DNA from: Myxococcales bacterium
GTDB taxonomy: Bacteria; Myxococcota_A; UBA9042; PHBI01; JAAZYN01
Direction of reading: 5' to 3'
DNA: 6,046 nucleotides
Assembly (NCBI GenBank): GCA_014239625.1
Contig: JAAZYN010000241.1
Span: 1 to 6,046 of the forward strand
This document shows positions 1 through 6,046 of the stretch, one piece after another. The position numbers and the translations under genes were made by a program. Each line of letters opens with the position of its first letter. Positions within the stretch are counted from its first letter, which is position 1. The notes under the pieces were generated by a model. The model worked only from the letters and a program-made list of their open reading frames with translations. It did not search any database and was not told the DNA's origin.

Positions 1-2
1 CC

Positions 3-863
3 AGGGCCTGGTCGGTCCACGGAAACAGCCAGCGCCTGGACGGCGGGTCGATGTTCGGCAACGCGCCCCGGGCGGTGTGGCAGCGTTGGATCACACCCGA
101 CCAACAGCACCGGATCCCGTTGGCCTGTCGGTGCCTGCTGCTGGAGGAGCCCTCGGGTCGCCGGATCCTCTTCGAGGCCGGAATCGGTGCCTTCTTCGAG
201 CCCAGGCTGCGGGAGCGGTTCGGCGTGCAGGAGTCGACGCACGTGTTGATCGACAACCTCTCGGCGCTTGGGATCGGTCCGGCAGAGATCGACGTCGTCG
301 TCCTGTCGCACCTCCACTTCGATCACGCCGGGGGGCTGCTGACTCCGTGGGCGGAGGGCGCCCCCGCGGAGCTGGTCTTCACCAACGCGAGGTACGTCGT
401 CGGCGTCCGGGCGTGGGAGCGAGCGGCCAACCCCCATCCACGGGATCGGGCGTCCTTCATCGACGGCCTGCTGCCCCTGCTGGATGCCACCGGACGGGTC
501 GAGCGAGTCGCCGGAGACCGATCGGAGCTCCTCGGCGACGGCTATCGTTTCCATATCTCGGATGGTCACACCCCAGGCTTGCTGGTGGCCGAGATCGACG
601 CGCCGGATGGGCCCGTCGTCTTCGCCGCCGACATGATCCCCGGCGCGCCCTGGGTGCATCTGCCCATCACCATGGGATACGACCGCTATCCAGAGCTCCT
701 CATCGATGAGAAACGCCAGCTGCTCGGCGAGCTCGTGAGCCGTCGTGGCAGACTCTTCTTCACCCACGATCCCAAGGTGGCGATGGCCACAGTCGCGGTG
801 GACGGGCGTGGCCGCTTCAGCGCTGAACGGACCTGGTCACATCTCGAGGCGCTCGACCTCTGA
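3..863 (+). CDS. MBL-fold metallo-hydrolase, 5'-truncated by the window
   Basis: This is a metallo-beta-lactamase-fold hydrolase, the zinc-dependent superfamily that includes lactonases such as AHL lactonase-like enzymes; the substrate cannot be read from sequence. Counting from the Met at 51, the signature HLHFDH motif gives ligands H87, H89, D91 and H92. Further ligand candidates are H173 in DGHTPG, D194 in AADMIPG and H239 in FFTHDP, so the metal site looks complete. The ATG at 51 is probably not the start. The frame stays open to the window edge, and the residues just before and after it read RLDGGSMFGNAPRAVW, which matches the N-terminal LDGG-MFG-P segment I recall as conserved in one branch of this superfamily. 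The gene therefore begins upstream of base 1. There is no signal peptide in the visible part, so it is probably cytoplasmic. Family assignment is firm; the specific activity is unknown. Confidence 0.9.
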   Translation, partial: RAWSVHGNSQRLDGGSMFGNAPRAVWQRWITPDQQHRIPLACRCLLLEEPSGRRILFEAGIGAFFEPRLRERFGVQESTHVLIDNLSALGIGPAEIDVVVLSHLHFDHAGGLLTPWAEGAPAELVFTNARYVVGVRAWERAANPHPRDRASFIDGLLPLLDATGRVERVAGDRSELLGDGYRFHISDGHTPGLLVAEIDAPDGPVVFAADMIPGAPWVHLPITMGYDRYPELLIDEKRQLLGELVSRRGRLFFTHDPKVAMATVAVDGRGRFSAERTWSHLEALDL

Positions 864-1199
864 TCTCGTTCCGCGCGACCGTAGCTTCGGGCTCACCGTC
901 GGCCGCCTGGCCACATCGGCTGGGGCCCCGCGTTAAGGACCACGCGCTCATGCCACCCGGCGGGGTCCGAAGCACGCACCGACGAGCGAGCAGGCCCCGC
1001 TGGGCAGCAGCGCAGCGGGCGAAGGCAACAGCGACGGCGGTTCCGGGTCGCGTGGTCCATCCTCGGCATGGGGTCGCCCAGAAAAACGACGTGGAAGCCT
1101 CCGATACGTAAGGCGCGCCGCAGCGAGCACCGCCGTTGCGTTGAACCGACTTGCACGAGCCCGGTTGAGGAACTCCGTCGATCCCTGCATCATTCAACG
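864..1199. other. Intergenic gap, no supported gene
   Basis: This 336-base gap lies between the hydrolase and the cyclase gene. Short open frames occur on both strands, but none has a recognisable motif or a good ribosome site. The frame of the cyclase stays open upstream to an ATG at 1068, but those 44 extra residues look like basic, low-information sequence and are treated as non-coding. The notable content is the nested inverted repeat described separately. I see no T-run terminator after the hydrolase and no clear promoter before the cyclase. Confidence 0.6.
937..1058. repeat. Nested inverted repeats, possible structured RNA
   Basis: A perfect 10-base inverted repeat pairs GGACCACGCG (937-946) with CGCGTGGTCC (1049-1058). 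Directly inside it, after an 8-base one-sided bulge (947-954), ACCCGG (955-960) pairs with CCGGGT (1043-1048). Within the enclosed segment, CCCGCTG (996-1002) pairs with CAGCGGG (1013-1019) around a 10-base loop. The order closing helix, bulge, second helix, apical hairpin is what a folded RNA would show. Either strand could be transcribed. I do not recognise it as a known riboswitch, 6S RNA, SRP RNA or RNase P RNA. It could also be a remnant of a small repeat element, or a chance result of high GC content. Confidence 0.35.
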
Positions 1200-2090
1200 A
1201 TGGCAGAACATCTCGCCATACTGTTCGCTGACATCAGCGGCAGCACCAGCCTGTATGAGGCCCTCGGTGATACCGTGGCGCGTACGATCACGTCGTCGTG
1301 CGTGGCTGCGCTGTCGGCGATCACGACCCGGCACCAGGGACGGGTCATCAAGACGATCGGTGACGAGGTCATGTGCACCTTCCCCGACGCAGATCTAGCA
1401 GCCCAAGCGGCTCTCAGCATGCAGGAGGGGGTCAAAGTCCAGTCGCCGAGTTGGGGGCGACCGCTACAGATCCGGGTGGGGTTCCACTTCGGCGAAGTGA
1501 TCGAAGAGCGCGGCGACGTCTTCGGCGACGCCGTCAACGTGGCCGCGCGCATCGCGGGTCAAGCCAAAGCGGATCAGATCCTGACCACCAGCGCTACCCG
1601 TGACTACCTCGACCACGCATTGCGGGCCAAGATGCGCTTGGTAGAGTCGACGCGTGTCAAAGGTCGCATCCAACAGCTCGAGATCCACGAGCTCACCTGG
1701 GGTGAACCCGAGGAGGTCACCACCTTCGCGCGTGCGTTCAACTTCGACGACCTCGACGAGCCCGGCGTCAGCGCGGAGCTCACGGTCGGCGGACGCGCCA
1801 TCCACGTCGACGATCACTCTCAGGTGATCACGTTGGGGCGGGGTAAGATGGCGGATGTCTTCGTCGACGCGGTCACCGCCTCGCGGCTCCACGCGCGGAT
1901 CGAGCTGCGGCGCGGCCGCATCTTCGTGGTCGACCAGAGCACCAACGGCACGTTCGTCGTCCTCGGCAACGGCGACCACTACCTTCACCGCGACGAGCTG
2001 GAGCTCGAGGGGGAAGGGCGCATCGGGCTCGGCGCAAAACCGAGCTCGGTCGATCGGACGTCGATACATTTCGTGATCCAGTCGGCGTGA
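1200..2090 (+). CDS. Class III adenylate cyclase with C-terminal FHA domain
   Basis: This 296-residue protein is predicted to make cAMP from ATP and to dock on phosphothreonine proteins. The cyclase homology domain spans about residues 5-165. The metal-binding aspartates are D11 (FADISGST) and D55 (KTIGDE). K51 and D110 (FGDAVN) are the usual adenine-selecting pair, and N113 and R117 (NVAAR) are the transition-state pair. All are intact, so it should be active once dimerised. The FHA domain spans about 190-296, with G213-R214, S228-R-L-H231 and N249-G250, the canonical phosphopeptide-binding set. No membrane segment or signal peptide is visible, so it is probably cytosolic. The ATG at 1200 is chosen because the domain begins only a few residues later. 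No good Shine-Dalgarno precedes it; the nearest, GAGGA at 1167-1171, is too far upstream. The FHA domain suggests control by Ser/Thr kinases, but no kinase gene is in view. Confidence 0.92.
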   Translation: MAEHLAILFADISGSTSLYEALGDTVARTITSSCVAALSAITTRHQGRVIKTIGDEVMCTFPDADLAAQAALSMQEGVKVQSPSWGRPLQIRVGFHFGEVIEERGDVFGDAVNVAARIAGQAKADQILTTSATRDYLDHALRAKMRLVESTRVKGRIQQLEIHELTWGEPEEVTTFARAFNFDDLDEPGVSAELTVGGRAIHVDDHSQVITLGRGKMADVFVDAVTASRLHARIELRRGRIFVVDQSTNGTFVVLGNGDHYLHRDELELEGEGRIGLGAKPSSVDRTSIHFVIQSA

Positions 2091-2106
2091 CGGCGCGCCG
2101 CTCCTG

Positions 2107-2167
2107 AGCGCTCGATGGCGCGCAGCTTCTACCGGCGGCCCCACACCTCCATCGACCCTCGAGCGCT
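2107..2167. repeat. 9-base inverted repeat downstream of the cyclase gene
   Basis: AGCGCTCGA (2107-2115) is repeated inverted as TCGAGCGCT (2159-2167) with a 43-base spacer. An overlapping alternative pairs TCGATGG (2112-2118) with CCATCGA (2149-2155), so two mutually exclusive stems are possible. The repeat lies just past the cyclase stop codon, where a transcript-end structure would be expected. No T-run follows, so it is not a standard intrinsic terminator. Confidence 0.3.
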
Positions 2168-2222
2168 GGTGAGAGGCAGATCTGTAGGGTGTTCGCCGCG
2201 TTCCGCATTCGGCCCTGATGAT

Positions 2223-2236
2223 GACCCGCGCGGGTC
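2223..2236. promoter_or_regulatory. 14-base perfect palindrome, possible operator
   Basis: GACCCGCGCGGGTC is a perfect 14-base palindrome. It lies about 85 bases upstream of the promoter candidate at 2322 and 277 bases upstream of the DUF1552 start. A dimeric regulator could bind it, or it could form a hairpin with stem GACCC/GGGTC. No regulator gene in this window is an obvious partner, and high GC content raises the odds of chance palindromes. Confidence 0.3.
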
Positions 2237-2252
2237 TGGGTGACGACGCGCC

Positions 2253-2291
2253 ATCTCGTGCTCGAGATCTCGGAGGACGCTCCGGCGGAGC
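2253..2291. repeat. Cluster of short hairpins
   Basis: ATCTCG (2253-2258) and CGAGAT (2263-2268) form a 6-base stem with a TGCT loop. The overlapping CGAGATCTCG (2263-2272) is itself a perfect palindrome, so the two structures compete for the same bases. Close by, GCTCC (2279-2283) and GGAGC (2287-2291) form a 5-base stem with a 3-base loop. No T-run follows. A role in the leader or in operator binding is only a possibility. Confidence 0.25.
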
Positions 2292-2321
2292 CCTCGGTGC
2301 TCCGACGGGGCGCGTTCTAGC

Positions 2322-2351
2322 TTGACTCGTGCTCGGGAGGTCACGTTCTAT
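2322..2351 (+). promoter_or_regulatory. Weak sigma-70-like promoter candidate
   Basis: TTGACT (2322-2327) is close to the -35 consensus. It is followed after 18 bases by TTCTAT (2346-2351), a poor match to the -10 consensus. If real, transcription would start near 2358 and give a leader of about 155 bases before the DUF1552 start. It is the best such pair I found in the gap, but the weak -10 keeps confidence low. Confidence 0.25.
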
Positions 2352-2501
2352 GAAGTGGCGCGCGCCCTCGCGTGAGCATGTATCTCGTGTCCCAGTAACA
2401 ACGCTGTGCGTCGTCCCCAGTCACGATGCGCCGAGCCTACTGACAAGACCTCGCTGTTCGCCGCTCCGTCGTCCAGCCTGGTCGTTGTCGAGGCTTGGAC
2501 C

Positions 2502-2506
2502 GGAGG
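2502..2506 (+). promoter_or_regulatory. Ribosome binding site of the DUF1552 gene
   Basis: GGAGG lies 6 bases before the ATG at 2513. It settles the start: an in-frame TTG at 2495 would place this site inside the coding region, and a start at 2513 puts the Tat motif at residues 5-10. Confidence 0.8.
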
Positions 2507-2512
2507 TCTCCC

Positions 2513-3820
2513 ATGGGAAGTTGGTCGCGTCGTACCTTCATCGCGAGCGGTGCAGCTGCGGCCGCAGCTGGTCCGTTCATCCGGACTCTCAACAACACTC
2601 AGGCGCGAGCCGCTGGAGGGATCGGGGAGGGGAGCGGCGCGCGACGCCTCATCATCTTCTTCTCGCCCAACGGGACCATTCATGACCACTGGCGTCCTTC
2701 AGGCGGCGAATACGACTTCAGCTTCCCCGCGGGGTCCATTCTCGAGCCGCTGGAGCCGCACCGCGACGAGCTCATCATTCTGGACGGGATCGACTTCTAC
2801 GGCGTGGCCAACCACGAGCCCGGGATGGCCGCGATGCTCACTGGAGGGGGGGCGGCGGGTGATCTTACCGGGGGCAAGTCGCTCGATCAGTACGTCGCCG
2901 GCGAGCTGGCCTTCGGGACCAAATTCCCGTCCCTGGATCTCGGCGTTCAGACCAGCGCCTGGGGGGCCAACAATCAGACCCGGATGTGCTACAGCGCCCC
3001 TAAGGTCTTCGTCCCCCCGGATGACAGCCCTCTGAGCGTCTACGAGCGCATGTTCGGCCAGTACGGTGCGTCTCAAAGCCAACAGGACACGACCTTCAGC
3101 CGACGCAAGAGCATCGTCGACCTCGTCTCTGGGGAGCTCAAGAGCCTGCGCTATCGAGTGGGCTACGAAGAGAAGCTCAAGCTCGATCAACACCTGGAGT
3201 CGTTGGTGCAGCTGGAGGCCTCTCTGTCCGGCTCGGGGGATGGTTGCGCCGCGCCAGACTCGGTGCTCGACGTCCCCACTCAGGAGCACCAGTATTTTGC
3301 CGACATCGCGCGGGCACAGATGGACCTCATGTTCACGGCGCTGGCATGTGATCTCACTCGGGTGGCCTCCATCCAGCTGTCGCACACCGTGGGCCCCCAC
3401 GTCTTCACCTGGCTCGGACTGACCGAAGGTCACCACAGCCTCTCTCACATGAGCGACACCGACGTGGCCGGGGTAGCCAAGTACGTCCAGGCGGAGCGCT
3501 GGATCAGCGAGCAGTTCGCCTACCTGGTGGACCGATTGAAGAACGCCCCGGAGCCAGGTGGCGACGGCAGCATGCTGGACAACTCGTGTGTCCTGTGGGC
3601 CCAGGAGATGGGTGACGGCCGTCTTCACGACTGCGTCTCCGTGCCGTTCGTGATCGCGGGCGGCGCCTGCGGCGCGTTCCAGACCGGGCGCTACCTGAAC
3701 TTCCAGAGCGAGCCTCACCAGAAGCTGTTGGTCTCGATCTGTCACGCGATGGGGCTCTCCAATCCGGTCTTTGGAGATCCATCTCACGGCGCTGGCCCTC
3801 TGTCGGGACTGGGGGCGTAG
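2513..3820 (+). CDS. DUF1552 family protein, Tat-exported
   Basis: This 435-residue protein belongs to the DUF1552 family, exported proteins of unknown activity that commonly lie beside DUF1592 cytochrome-like genes in Myxococcota, Planctomycetes and Verrucomicrobia. The N-terminus carries a twin-arginine signal, SRRTFI at residues 5-10, followed by an Ala-rich stretch (11-19). It is therefore expected to cross the inner membrane folded, perhaps with a cofactor. Family-typical segments include RLIIFFSPNGT (45-55), LEPLEPHRDELIILDGID (78-94 region), HEPGMAAMLTGG (101-112) and the C-terminal DNSCVLWAQEMGDG (356-369), VPFVIAGG (377-384) and GRYL (392-395). The stretch LWAQEMGDG resembles the region where DUF1501/DUF1552 proteins recall the alkaline phosphatase/sulfatase fold, but I cannot assign a catalytic site. 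Length is normal for the family. The stop is followed two bases later by the start of the cytochrome lipoprotein, so the two are almost certainly co-transcribed and functionally linked. Confidence 0.9.
   Translation: MGSWSRRTFIASGAAAAAAGPFIRTLNNTQARAAGGIGEGSGARRLIIFFSPNGTIHDHWRPSGGEYDFSFPAGSILEPLEPHRDELIILDGIDFYGVANHEPGMAAMLTGGGAAGDLTGGKSLDQYVAGELAFGTKFPSLDLGVQTSAWGANNQTRMCYSAPKVFVPPDDSPLSVYERMFGQYGASQSQQDTTFSRRKSIVDLVSGELKSLRYRVGYEEKLKLDQHLESLVQLEASLSGSGDGCAAPDSVLDVPTQEHQYFADIARAQMDLMFTALACDLTRVASIQLSHTVGPHVFTWLGLTEGHHSLSHMSDTDVAGVAKYVQAERWISEQFAYLVDRLKNAPEPGGDGSMLDNSCVLWAQEMGDGRLHDCVSVPFVIAGGACGAFQTGRYLNFQSEPHQKLLVSICHAMGLSNPVFGDPSHGAGPLSGLGA
3811..3815 (+). promoter_or_regulatory. Weak ribosome binding site inside the DUF1552 3' end
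   Basis: GGGGG lies 7 bases before the ATG at 3823 and within the last codons of the DUF1552 gene. It is a poor Shine-Dalgarno match. With a 2-base gap between stop and start, translation of the second gene probably depends on coupling to the first. Confidence 0.4.
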
Positions 3821-3822
3821 CC

Positions 3823-6046
3823 ATGAGGACCTTCATACGACTGTGTTGCGTGGCGGCGCTCGCCCTGGGTGGGTGTGGCGAGGACGGCGCCCGCGCCCCC
3901 GCCGCCGATGCCGTGGGGGCCGCTGACTCCGCTCGAGGGCCCAGCGACGCGGTAGATGTGGGTCGCCCGGGGGACGGCGGTGGGCTCGACATCGCGCAAC
4001 CATGCCAGACGGACCTGGAGTACTTCGCGGGAGCCCTCTGGGAGCCGACCTTGAGCGTGAAGTGCTTCGTCTGTCACAGCGCGGTCGGGATCGCCAAGAA
4101 CTCCGCCATGGTGTTGCTGGGTGCCGACGAGCCCGACTTCCTGCAAGCCAACTTCGACACGGTCAAGGCCATCGCGCTCCAGGAGATTGGAGGTCAGTCC
4201 ACCCTCCTCGCGAAGCCCACCATGACGCATCCGATGGGGCACACCGGCGGCGAGCAGATCGAGGCCGGCGGCGCGGAGTACTTGCGATTCGAGCACTTCG
4301 TCGAGCGAATTAACGGCCTGGCGGGCGAATGCGACGCGCCTCATCCGGGCGACGATGAGGCGTGCGACGCGCTCCCGGTCGGCCGGCCGCGGGTAAGGAG
4401 GCTGAGCCACGTCGAGTATGACAACACCATCACCGCGCTGTTCGGGTTCGAGTCCACCTGGGGCGAGGGCTTCACCGTGGACAACTTCGTCCAGGGCTTC
4501 GACAACAACAGCGACGCGCTGACCGTCAATCCGCTGCTCGCCGACCAGTACCGAAAAGCGGCTGAGTCCATCGCTCAACAGGCTCTGCAGTCGCCTGGCG
4601 AGCTCGTCGCGTGTGGCGGCGCGCCTGGCGAAGAGCTCGCCTGCGCCGAAGAGTTCATCGTCACCTTCGGGGCGCGGGCGTTTCGCCGACCTGTCGAAGA
4701 CCAGGAGGTGAACGCCTACCTCCAGATCTACACGCTCGTCGCGGCGGACGATGGATTCGAAGCGGGCATTCAGTGGGTCATCACGGCGCTGCTGCAGTCC
4801 CCGCATTTCCTCTATCATCAGGAGATCGGGACCCACGTGGGGGCAGGCGCTCACGAGCTGACCGGCTACGAGATCGCCTCGCAGCTGTCGTATTTCCTGT
4901 GGAACTCCATGCCGGACGAGGAGCTCTTCGCCAAGGCCGCCGACGGATCCCTGCGCGAACCGTCGGTCATCCTGGCTCAAGCCGAACGGATGCTCGCCGA
5001 TGCGCGGAGTCGGCAGATGCTGTCTCACTTCTCTGAACAGTGGCTGGACATTCGCAACCTCGGGGTAGCGCCCAAGGACGCGGAGACCTACCCGGAGTTC
5101 AGCGCCGCCGTGCGGGACGCCATGGTCGAAGAGACCGCGCGCTTCTTCGCCCACGTCGTGTTCGACGGGGGTGGCACCCTGTCGGAGGTCTTCACCGCAG
5201 AGTACACTCTGGCCAACAAGCTCCTGGCCGACTACTACGGCCTCGACTCCACCGCCGCTGCGGACTTCTCGGTCGTGCAGCTTGGCGGGACCCCGTACGG
5301 CGGGATCTTGAGCCATGGCGCGTTGATGGCCAAACACGCATTCGCCAACAGCTCGTCACCGATCCACCGGGGGGTCATGGTCCGCGAGCGGATCTTGTGC
5401 CAGGAGCTCCCTCCCCCGCCGCCGGGGATCATCGTCCAGGTGCCCGAGCTCGACCCCGCGCTCACGACCCGTGAACGCTTCCAGGCGCACTCAGCGGTCG
5501 AGCCCTGCGTCGGCTGCCACCAGCTCATCGACCCGATCGGGTTCGCCTTCGAGCAGCTGGACGGCGCGGGACTCTATCGCGATCAGGAGGCGGGCAAGCC
5601 GATCGACGTCACCGGGGAGATCATCGGCTCGGTCGGTAGCGACGGCGCCTTCGACGGGGTCGGCGAGCTCAGTACGCTGTTGGCCGACAGCGACGAGGTC
5701 AGAGCCTGCTTTTCGCTCCACTGGTTCCGCTACGCATATGGCCTCGACGAGTCATCCGAGATGCACTGCCTCGTGCGCGATCTACAAGACGACTTCAAGG
5801 CGGACGGCGCCACCATTCAGAACCTCATCCTGAGCCTGACCCAGACCGATCACTTCACGCGGCGGCTGGGCGACCCACCTGAGATCGTCGCCGACGTGGT
5901 GGACGACACTCAGGGTGCCGACGGCGGCGTCACCGATGGGGGCCTGGACGACGGCGGTGGAGAAGAGGTCATCGGGCCCGCCCCTCAACCGCTCGGGATC
6001 GAGACGGTCATCCAGTCGCAGTGGAACGAAGGGTATTGCTCAGACG
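3823..6046 (+). CDS. DUF1592-family dihaem cytochrome lipoprotein with C-terminal CBM-like domain, 3'-truncated
   Basis: The frame is open from the ATG at 3823 to the window edge (741 codons seen). The N-terminus MRTFIRLCCVAALALGGC is a lipoprotein signal with lipobox LGGC and lipidated C18; Gly at +2 suggests outer-membrane sorting. A low-complexity linker (19-58) follows. Domains in order: a cytochrome c-like region with haem motif CFVCH (81-85) and HPMGHTGG (136-143) as possible distal ligand region; DUF1587 (RRLSHVEYDNT, 192-202); DUF1595 (FGARAFRRP, about 282-290); DUF1592 (about 310-445); DUF1588 (HAFANSSSPIHRG, 505-517) with a second haem motif CVGCH (562-566); and DUF1585 (VRACFSLHWFRYAYG, 626-640). 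After an Asp/Gly-rich linker (about 683-722) the sequence IETVIQSQWNEGYCSD resembles the first strand of a family 2 carbohydrate-binding module, cut by the window end. Haem attachment requires a cytochrome c maturation system outside this window. The reaction is unknown; a redox role on an extracellular polymer is inference. Confidence 0.92.
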   Translation, partial: MRTFIRLCCVAALALGGCGEDGARAPAADAVGAADSARGPSDAVDVGRPGDGGGLDIAQPCQTDLEYFAGALWEPTLSVKCFVCHSAVGIAKNSAMVLLGADEPDFLQANFDTVKAIALQEIGGQSTLLAKPTMTHPMGHTGGEQIEAGGAEYLRFEHFVERINGLAGECDAPHPGDDEACDALPVGRPRVRRLSHVEYDNTITALFGFESTWGEGFTVDNFVQGFDNNSDALTVNPLLADQYRKAAESIAQQALQSPGELVACGGAPGEELACAEEFIVTFGARAFRRPVEDQEVNAYLQIYTLVAADDGFEAGIQWVITALLQSPHFLYHQEIGTHVGAGAHELTGYEIASQLSYFLWNSMPDEELFAKAADGSLREPSVILAQAERMLADARSRQMLSHFSEQWLDIRNLGVAPKDAETYPEFSAAVRDAMVEETARFFAHVVFDGGGTLSEVFTAEYTLANKLLADYYGLDSTAAADFSVVQLGGTPYGGILSHGALMAKHAFANSSSPIHRGVMVRERILCQELPPPPPGIIVQVPELDPALTTRERFQAHSAVEPCVGCHQLIDPIGFAFEQLDGAGLYRDQEAGKPIDVTGEIIGSVGSDGAFDGVGELSTLLADSDEVRACFSLHWFRYAYGLDESSEMHCLVRDLQDDFKADGATIQNLILSLTQTDHFTRRLGDPPEIVADVVDDTQGADGGVTDGGLDDGGGEEVIGPAPQPLGIETVIQSQWNEGYCSD

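Larger units (their letters stand above)
2091..2512. other. Palindrome-rich intergenic region, no supported gene
   Basis: This 422-base gap separates the cyclase-FHA gene from the DUF1552/DUF1592 operon. Open frames here on both strands lack recognisable content, and several simply run into the DUF1552 gene in a wrong frame. The gap begins with the palindrome CGGCGCGCCG (2091-2100) directly after the cyclase stop. It then carries several longer inverted repeats and a weak promoter candidate, listed separately. It presumably holds the 3' end of the cyclase transcript and the promoter and leader of the downstream operon. Confidence 0.6.

Noticed and set aside
947..1140. Known riboswitch, 6S, SRP, tmRNA or RNase P RNA in the gap
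   Set aside because: I looked for the conserved cores of cyclic-di-GMP, cobalamin and TPP riboswitches and of these RNAs; scattered similarities did not extend to a full motif.
1141..1166. Possible sigma-54 promoter or short hairpin (AACCG/CGGTT) before the cyclase
   Set aside because: TTGCA at 1151-1155 has no GG at the required distance upstream, and the hairpin is only 5 base pairs with a 13-base loop.
1464..2144. 226-codon open frame on the minus strand
   Set aside because: It lies opposite the cyclase-FHA gene, whose catalytic residues are all present; composition is that of a shadow frame.
2495..2512. In-frame TTG at 2495 as start of the DUF1552 gene
   Set aside because: GGAGG at 2502-2506 would fall inside the coding region; it is correctly spaced for the ATG at 2513, which also gives a normal Tat signal.
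2699..3787. 362-codon open frame on the minus strand
   Set aside because: It is antisense to the DUF1552 gene, which has a good ribosome site and Tat signal; the antisense product has no family features.
3784..5337. 517-codon open frame on the minus strand
   Set aside because: It is fully antisense to the cytochrome lipoprotein, whose domains and CxxCH motifs are clear. The minus-strand translation shows no recognisable motif and follows from GC-rich codon use.
1..6046. CRISPR array, insertion sequence, tRNA or attachment site
   Set aside because: No regularly spaced direct repeats, transposase-like frame, tRNA-like cloverleaf or flanking target duplication was seen.

Overview
This GC-rich window fits a Myxococcota-type (deltaproteobacterial) or similar large-genome bacterium. 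That is an inference from three features: a class III cyclase fused to an FHA domain, an exported DUF1552 / DUF1592 cytochrome pair, and Asp/Gly/Ala-rich linkers behind a lipobox. No rRNA, tRNA or marker gene confirms the taxon. All four supported genes lie on the + strand. The first is cut at its 5' end by the window and the last at its 3' end.

Layout. Positions 3-863 hold the C-terminal part of a metallo-beta-lactamase-fold hydrolase whose true start lies left of the window. Positions 864-1199 are a 336-base gap with no convincing gene, but with a nested set of inverted repeats (937-1058) that could fold into a structured RNA. Positions 1200-2090 encode an adenylate cyclase catalytic domain with a C-terminal FHA domain. 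All the cyclase residues I can check are present. Positions 2091-2512 are a 422-base gap rich in palindromes, with one weak promoter candidate. Positions 2513-3820 encode a Tat-exported DUF1552 protein. Two bases later, 3823 to the window edge encodes a lipoprotein with two CxxCH haem motifs and the DUF1587/1595/1592/1588/1585 series. It continues through an Asp/Gly-rich linker into what looks like the start of a family 2 type carbohydrate-binding module.

How they fit together. The last two genes form a tight operon. One product is predicted to cross the inner membrane folded (Tat), the other unfolded (Sec, lipoprotein, haem attached outside the cytoplasm). Together they look like an envelope or cell-surface redox module, perhaps attached to a polysaccharide. 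Its chemistry is not established, and it is the most interesting part of the window. The hydrolase and the cyclase-FHA gene are separated from it and from each other by long gaps and are probably transcribed independently.
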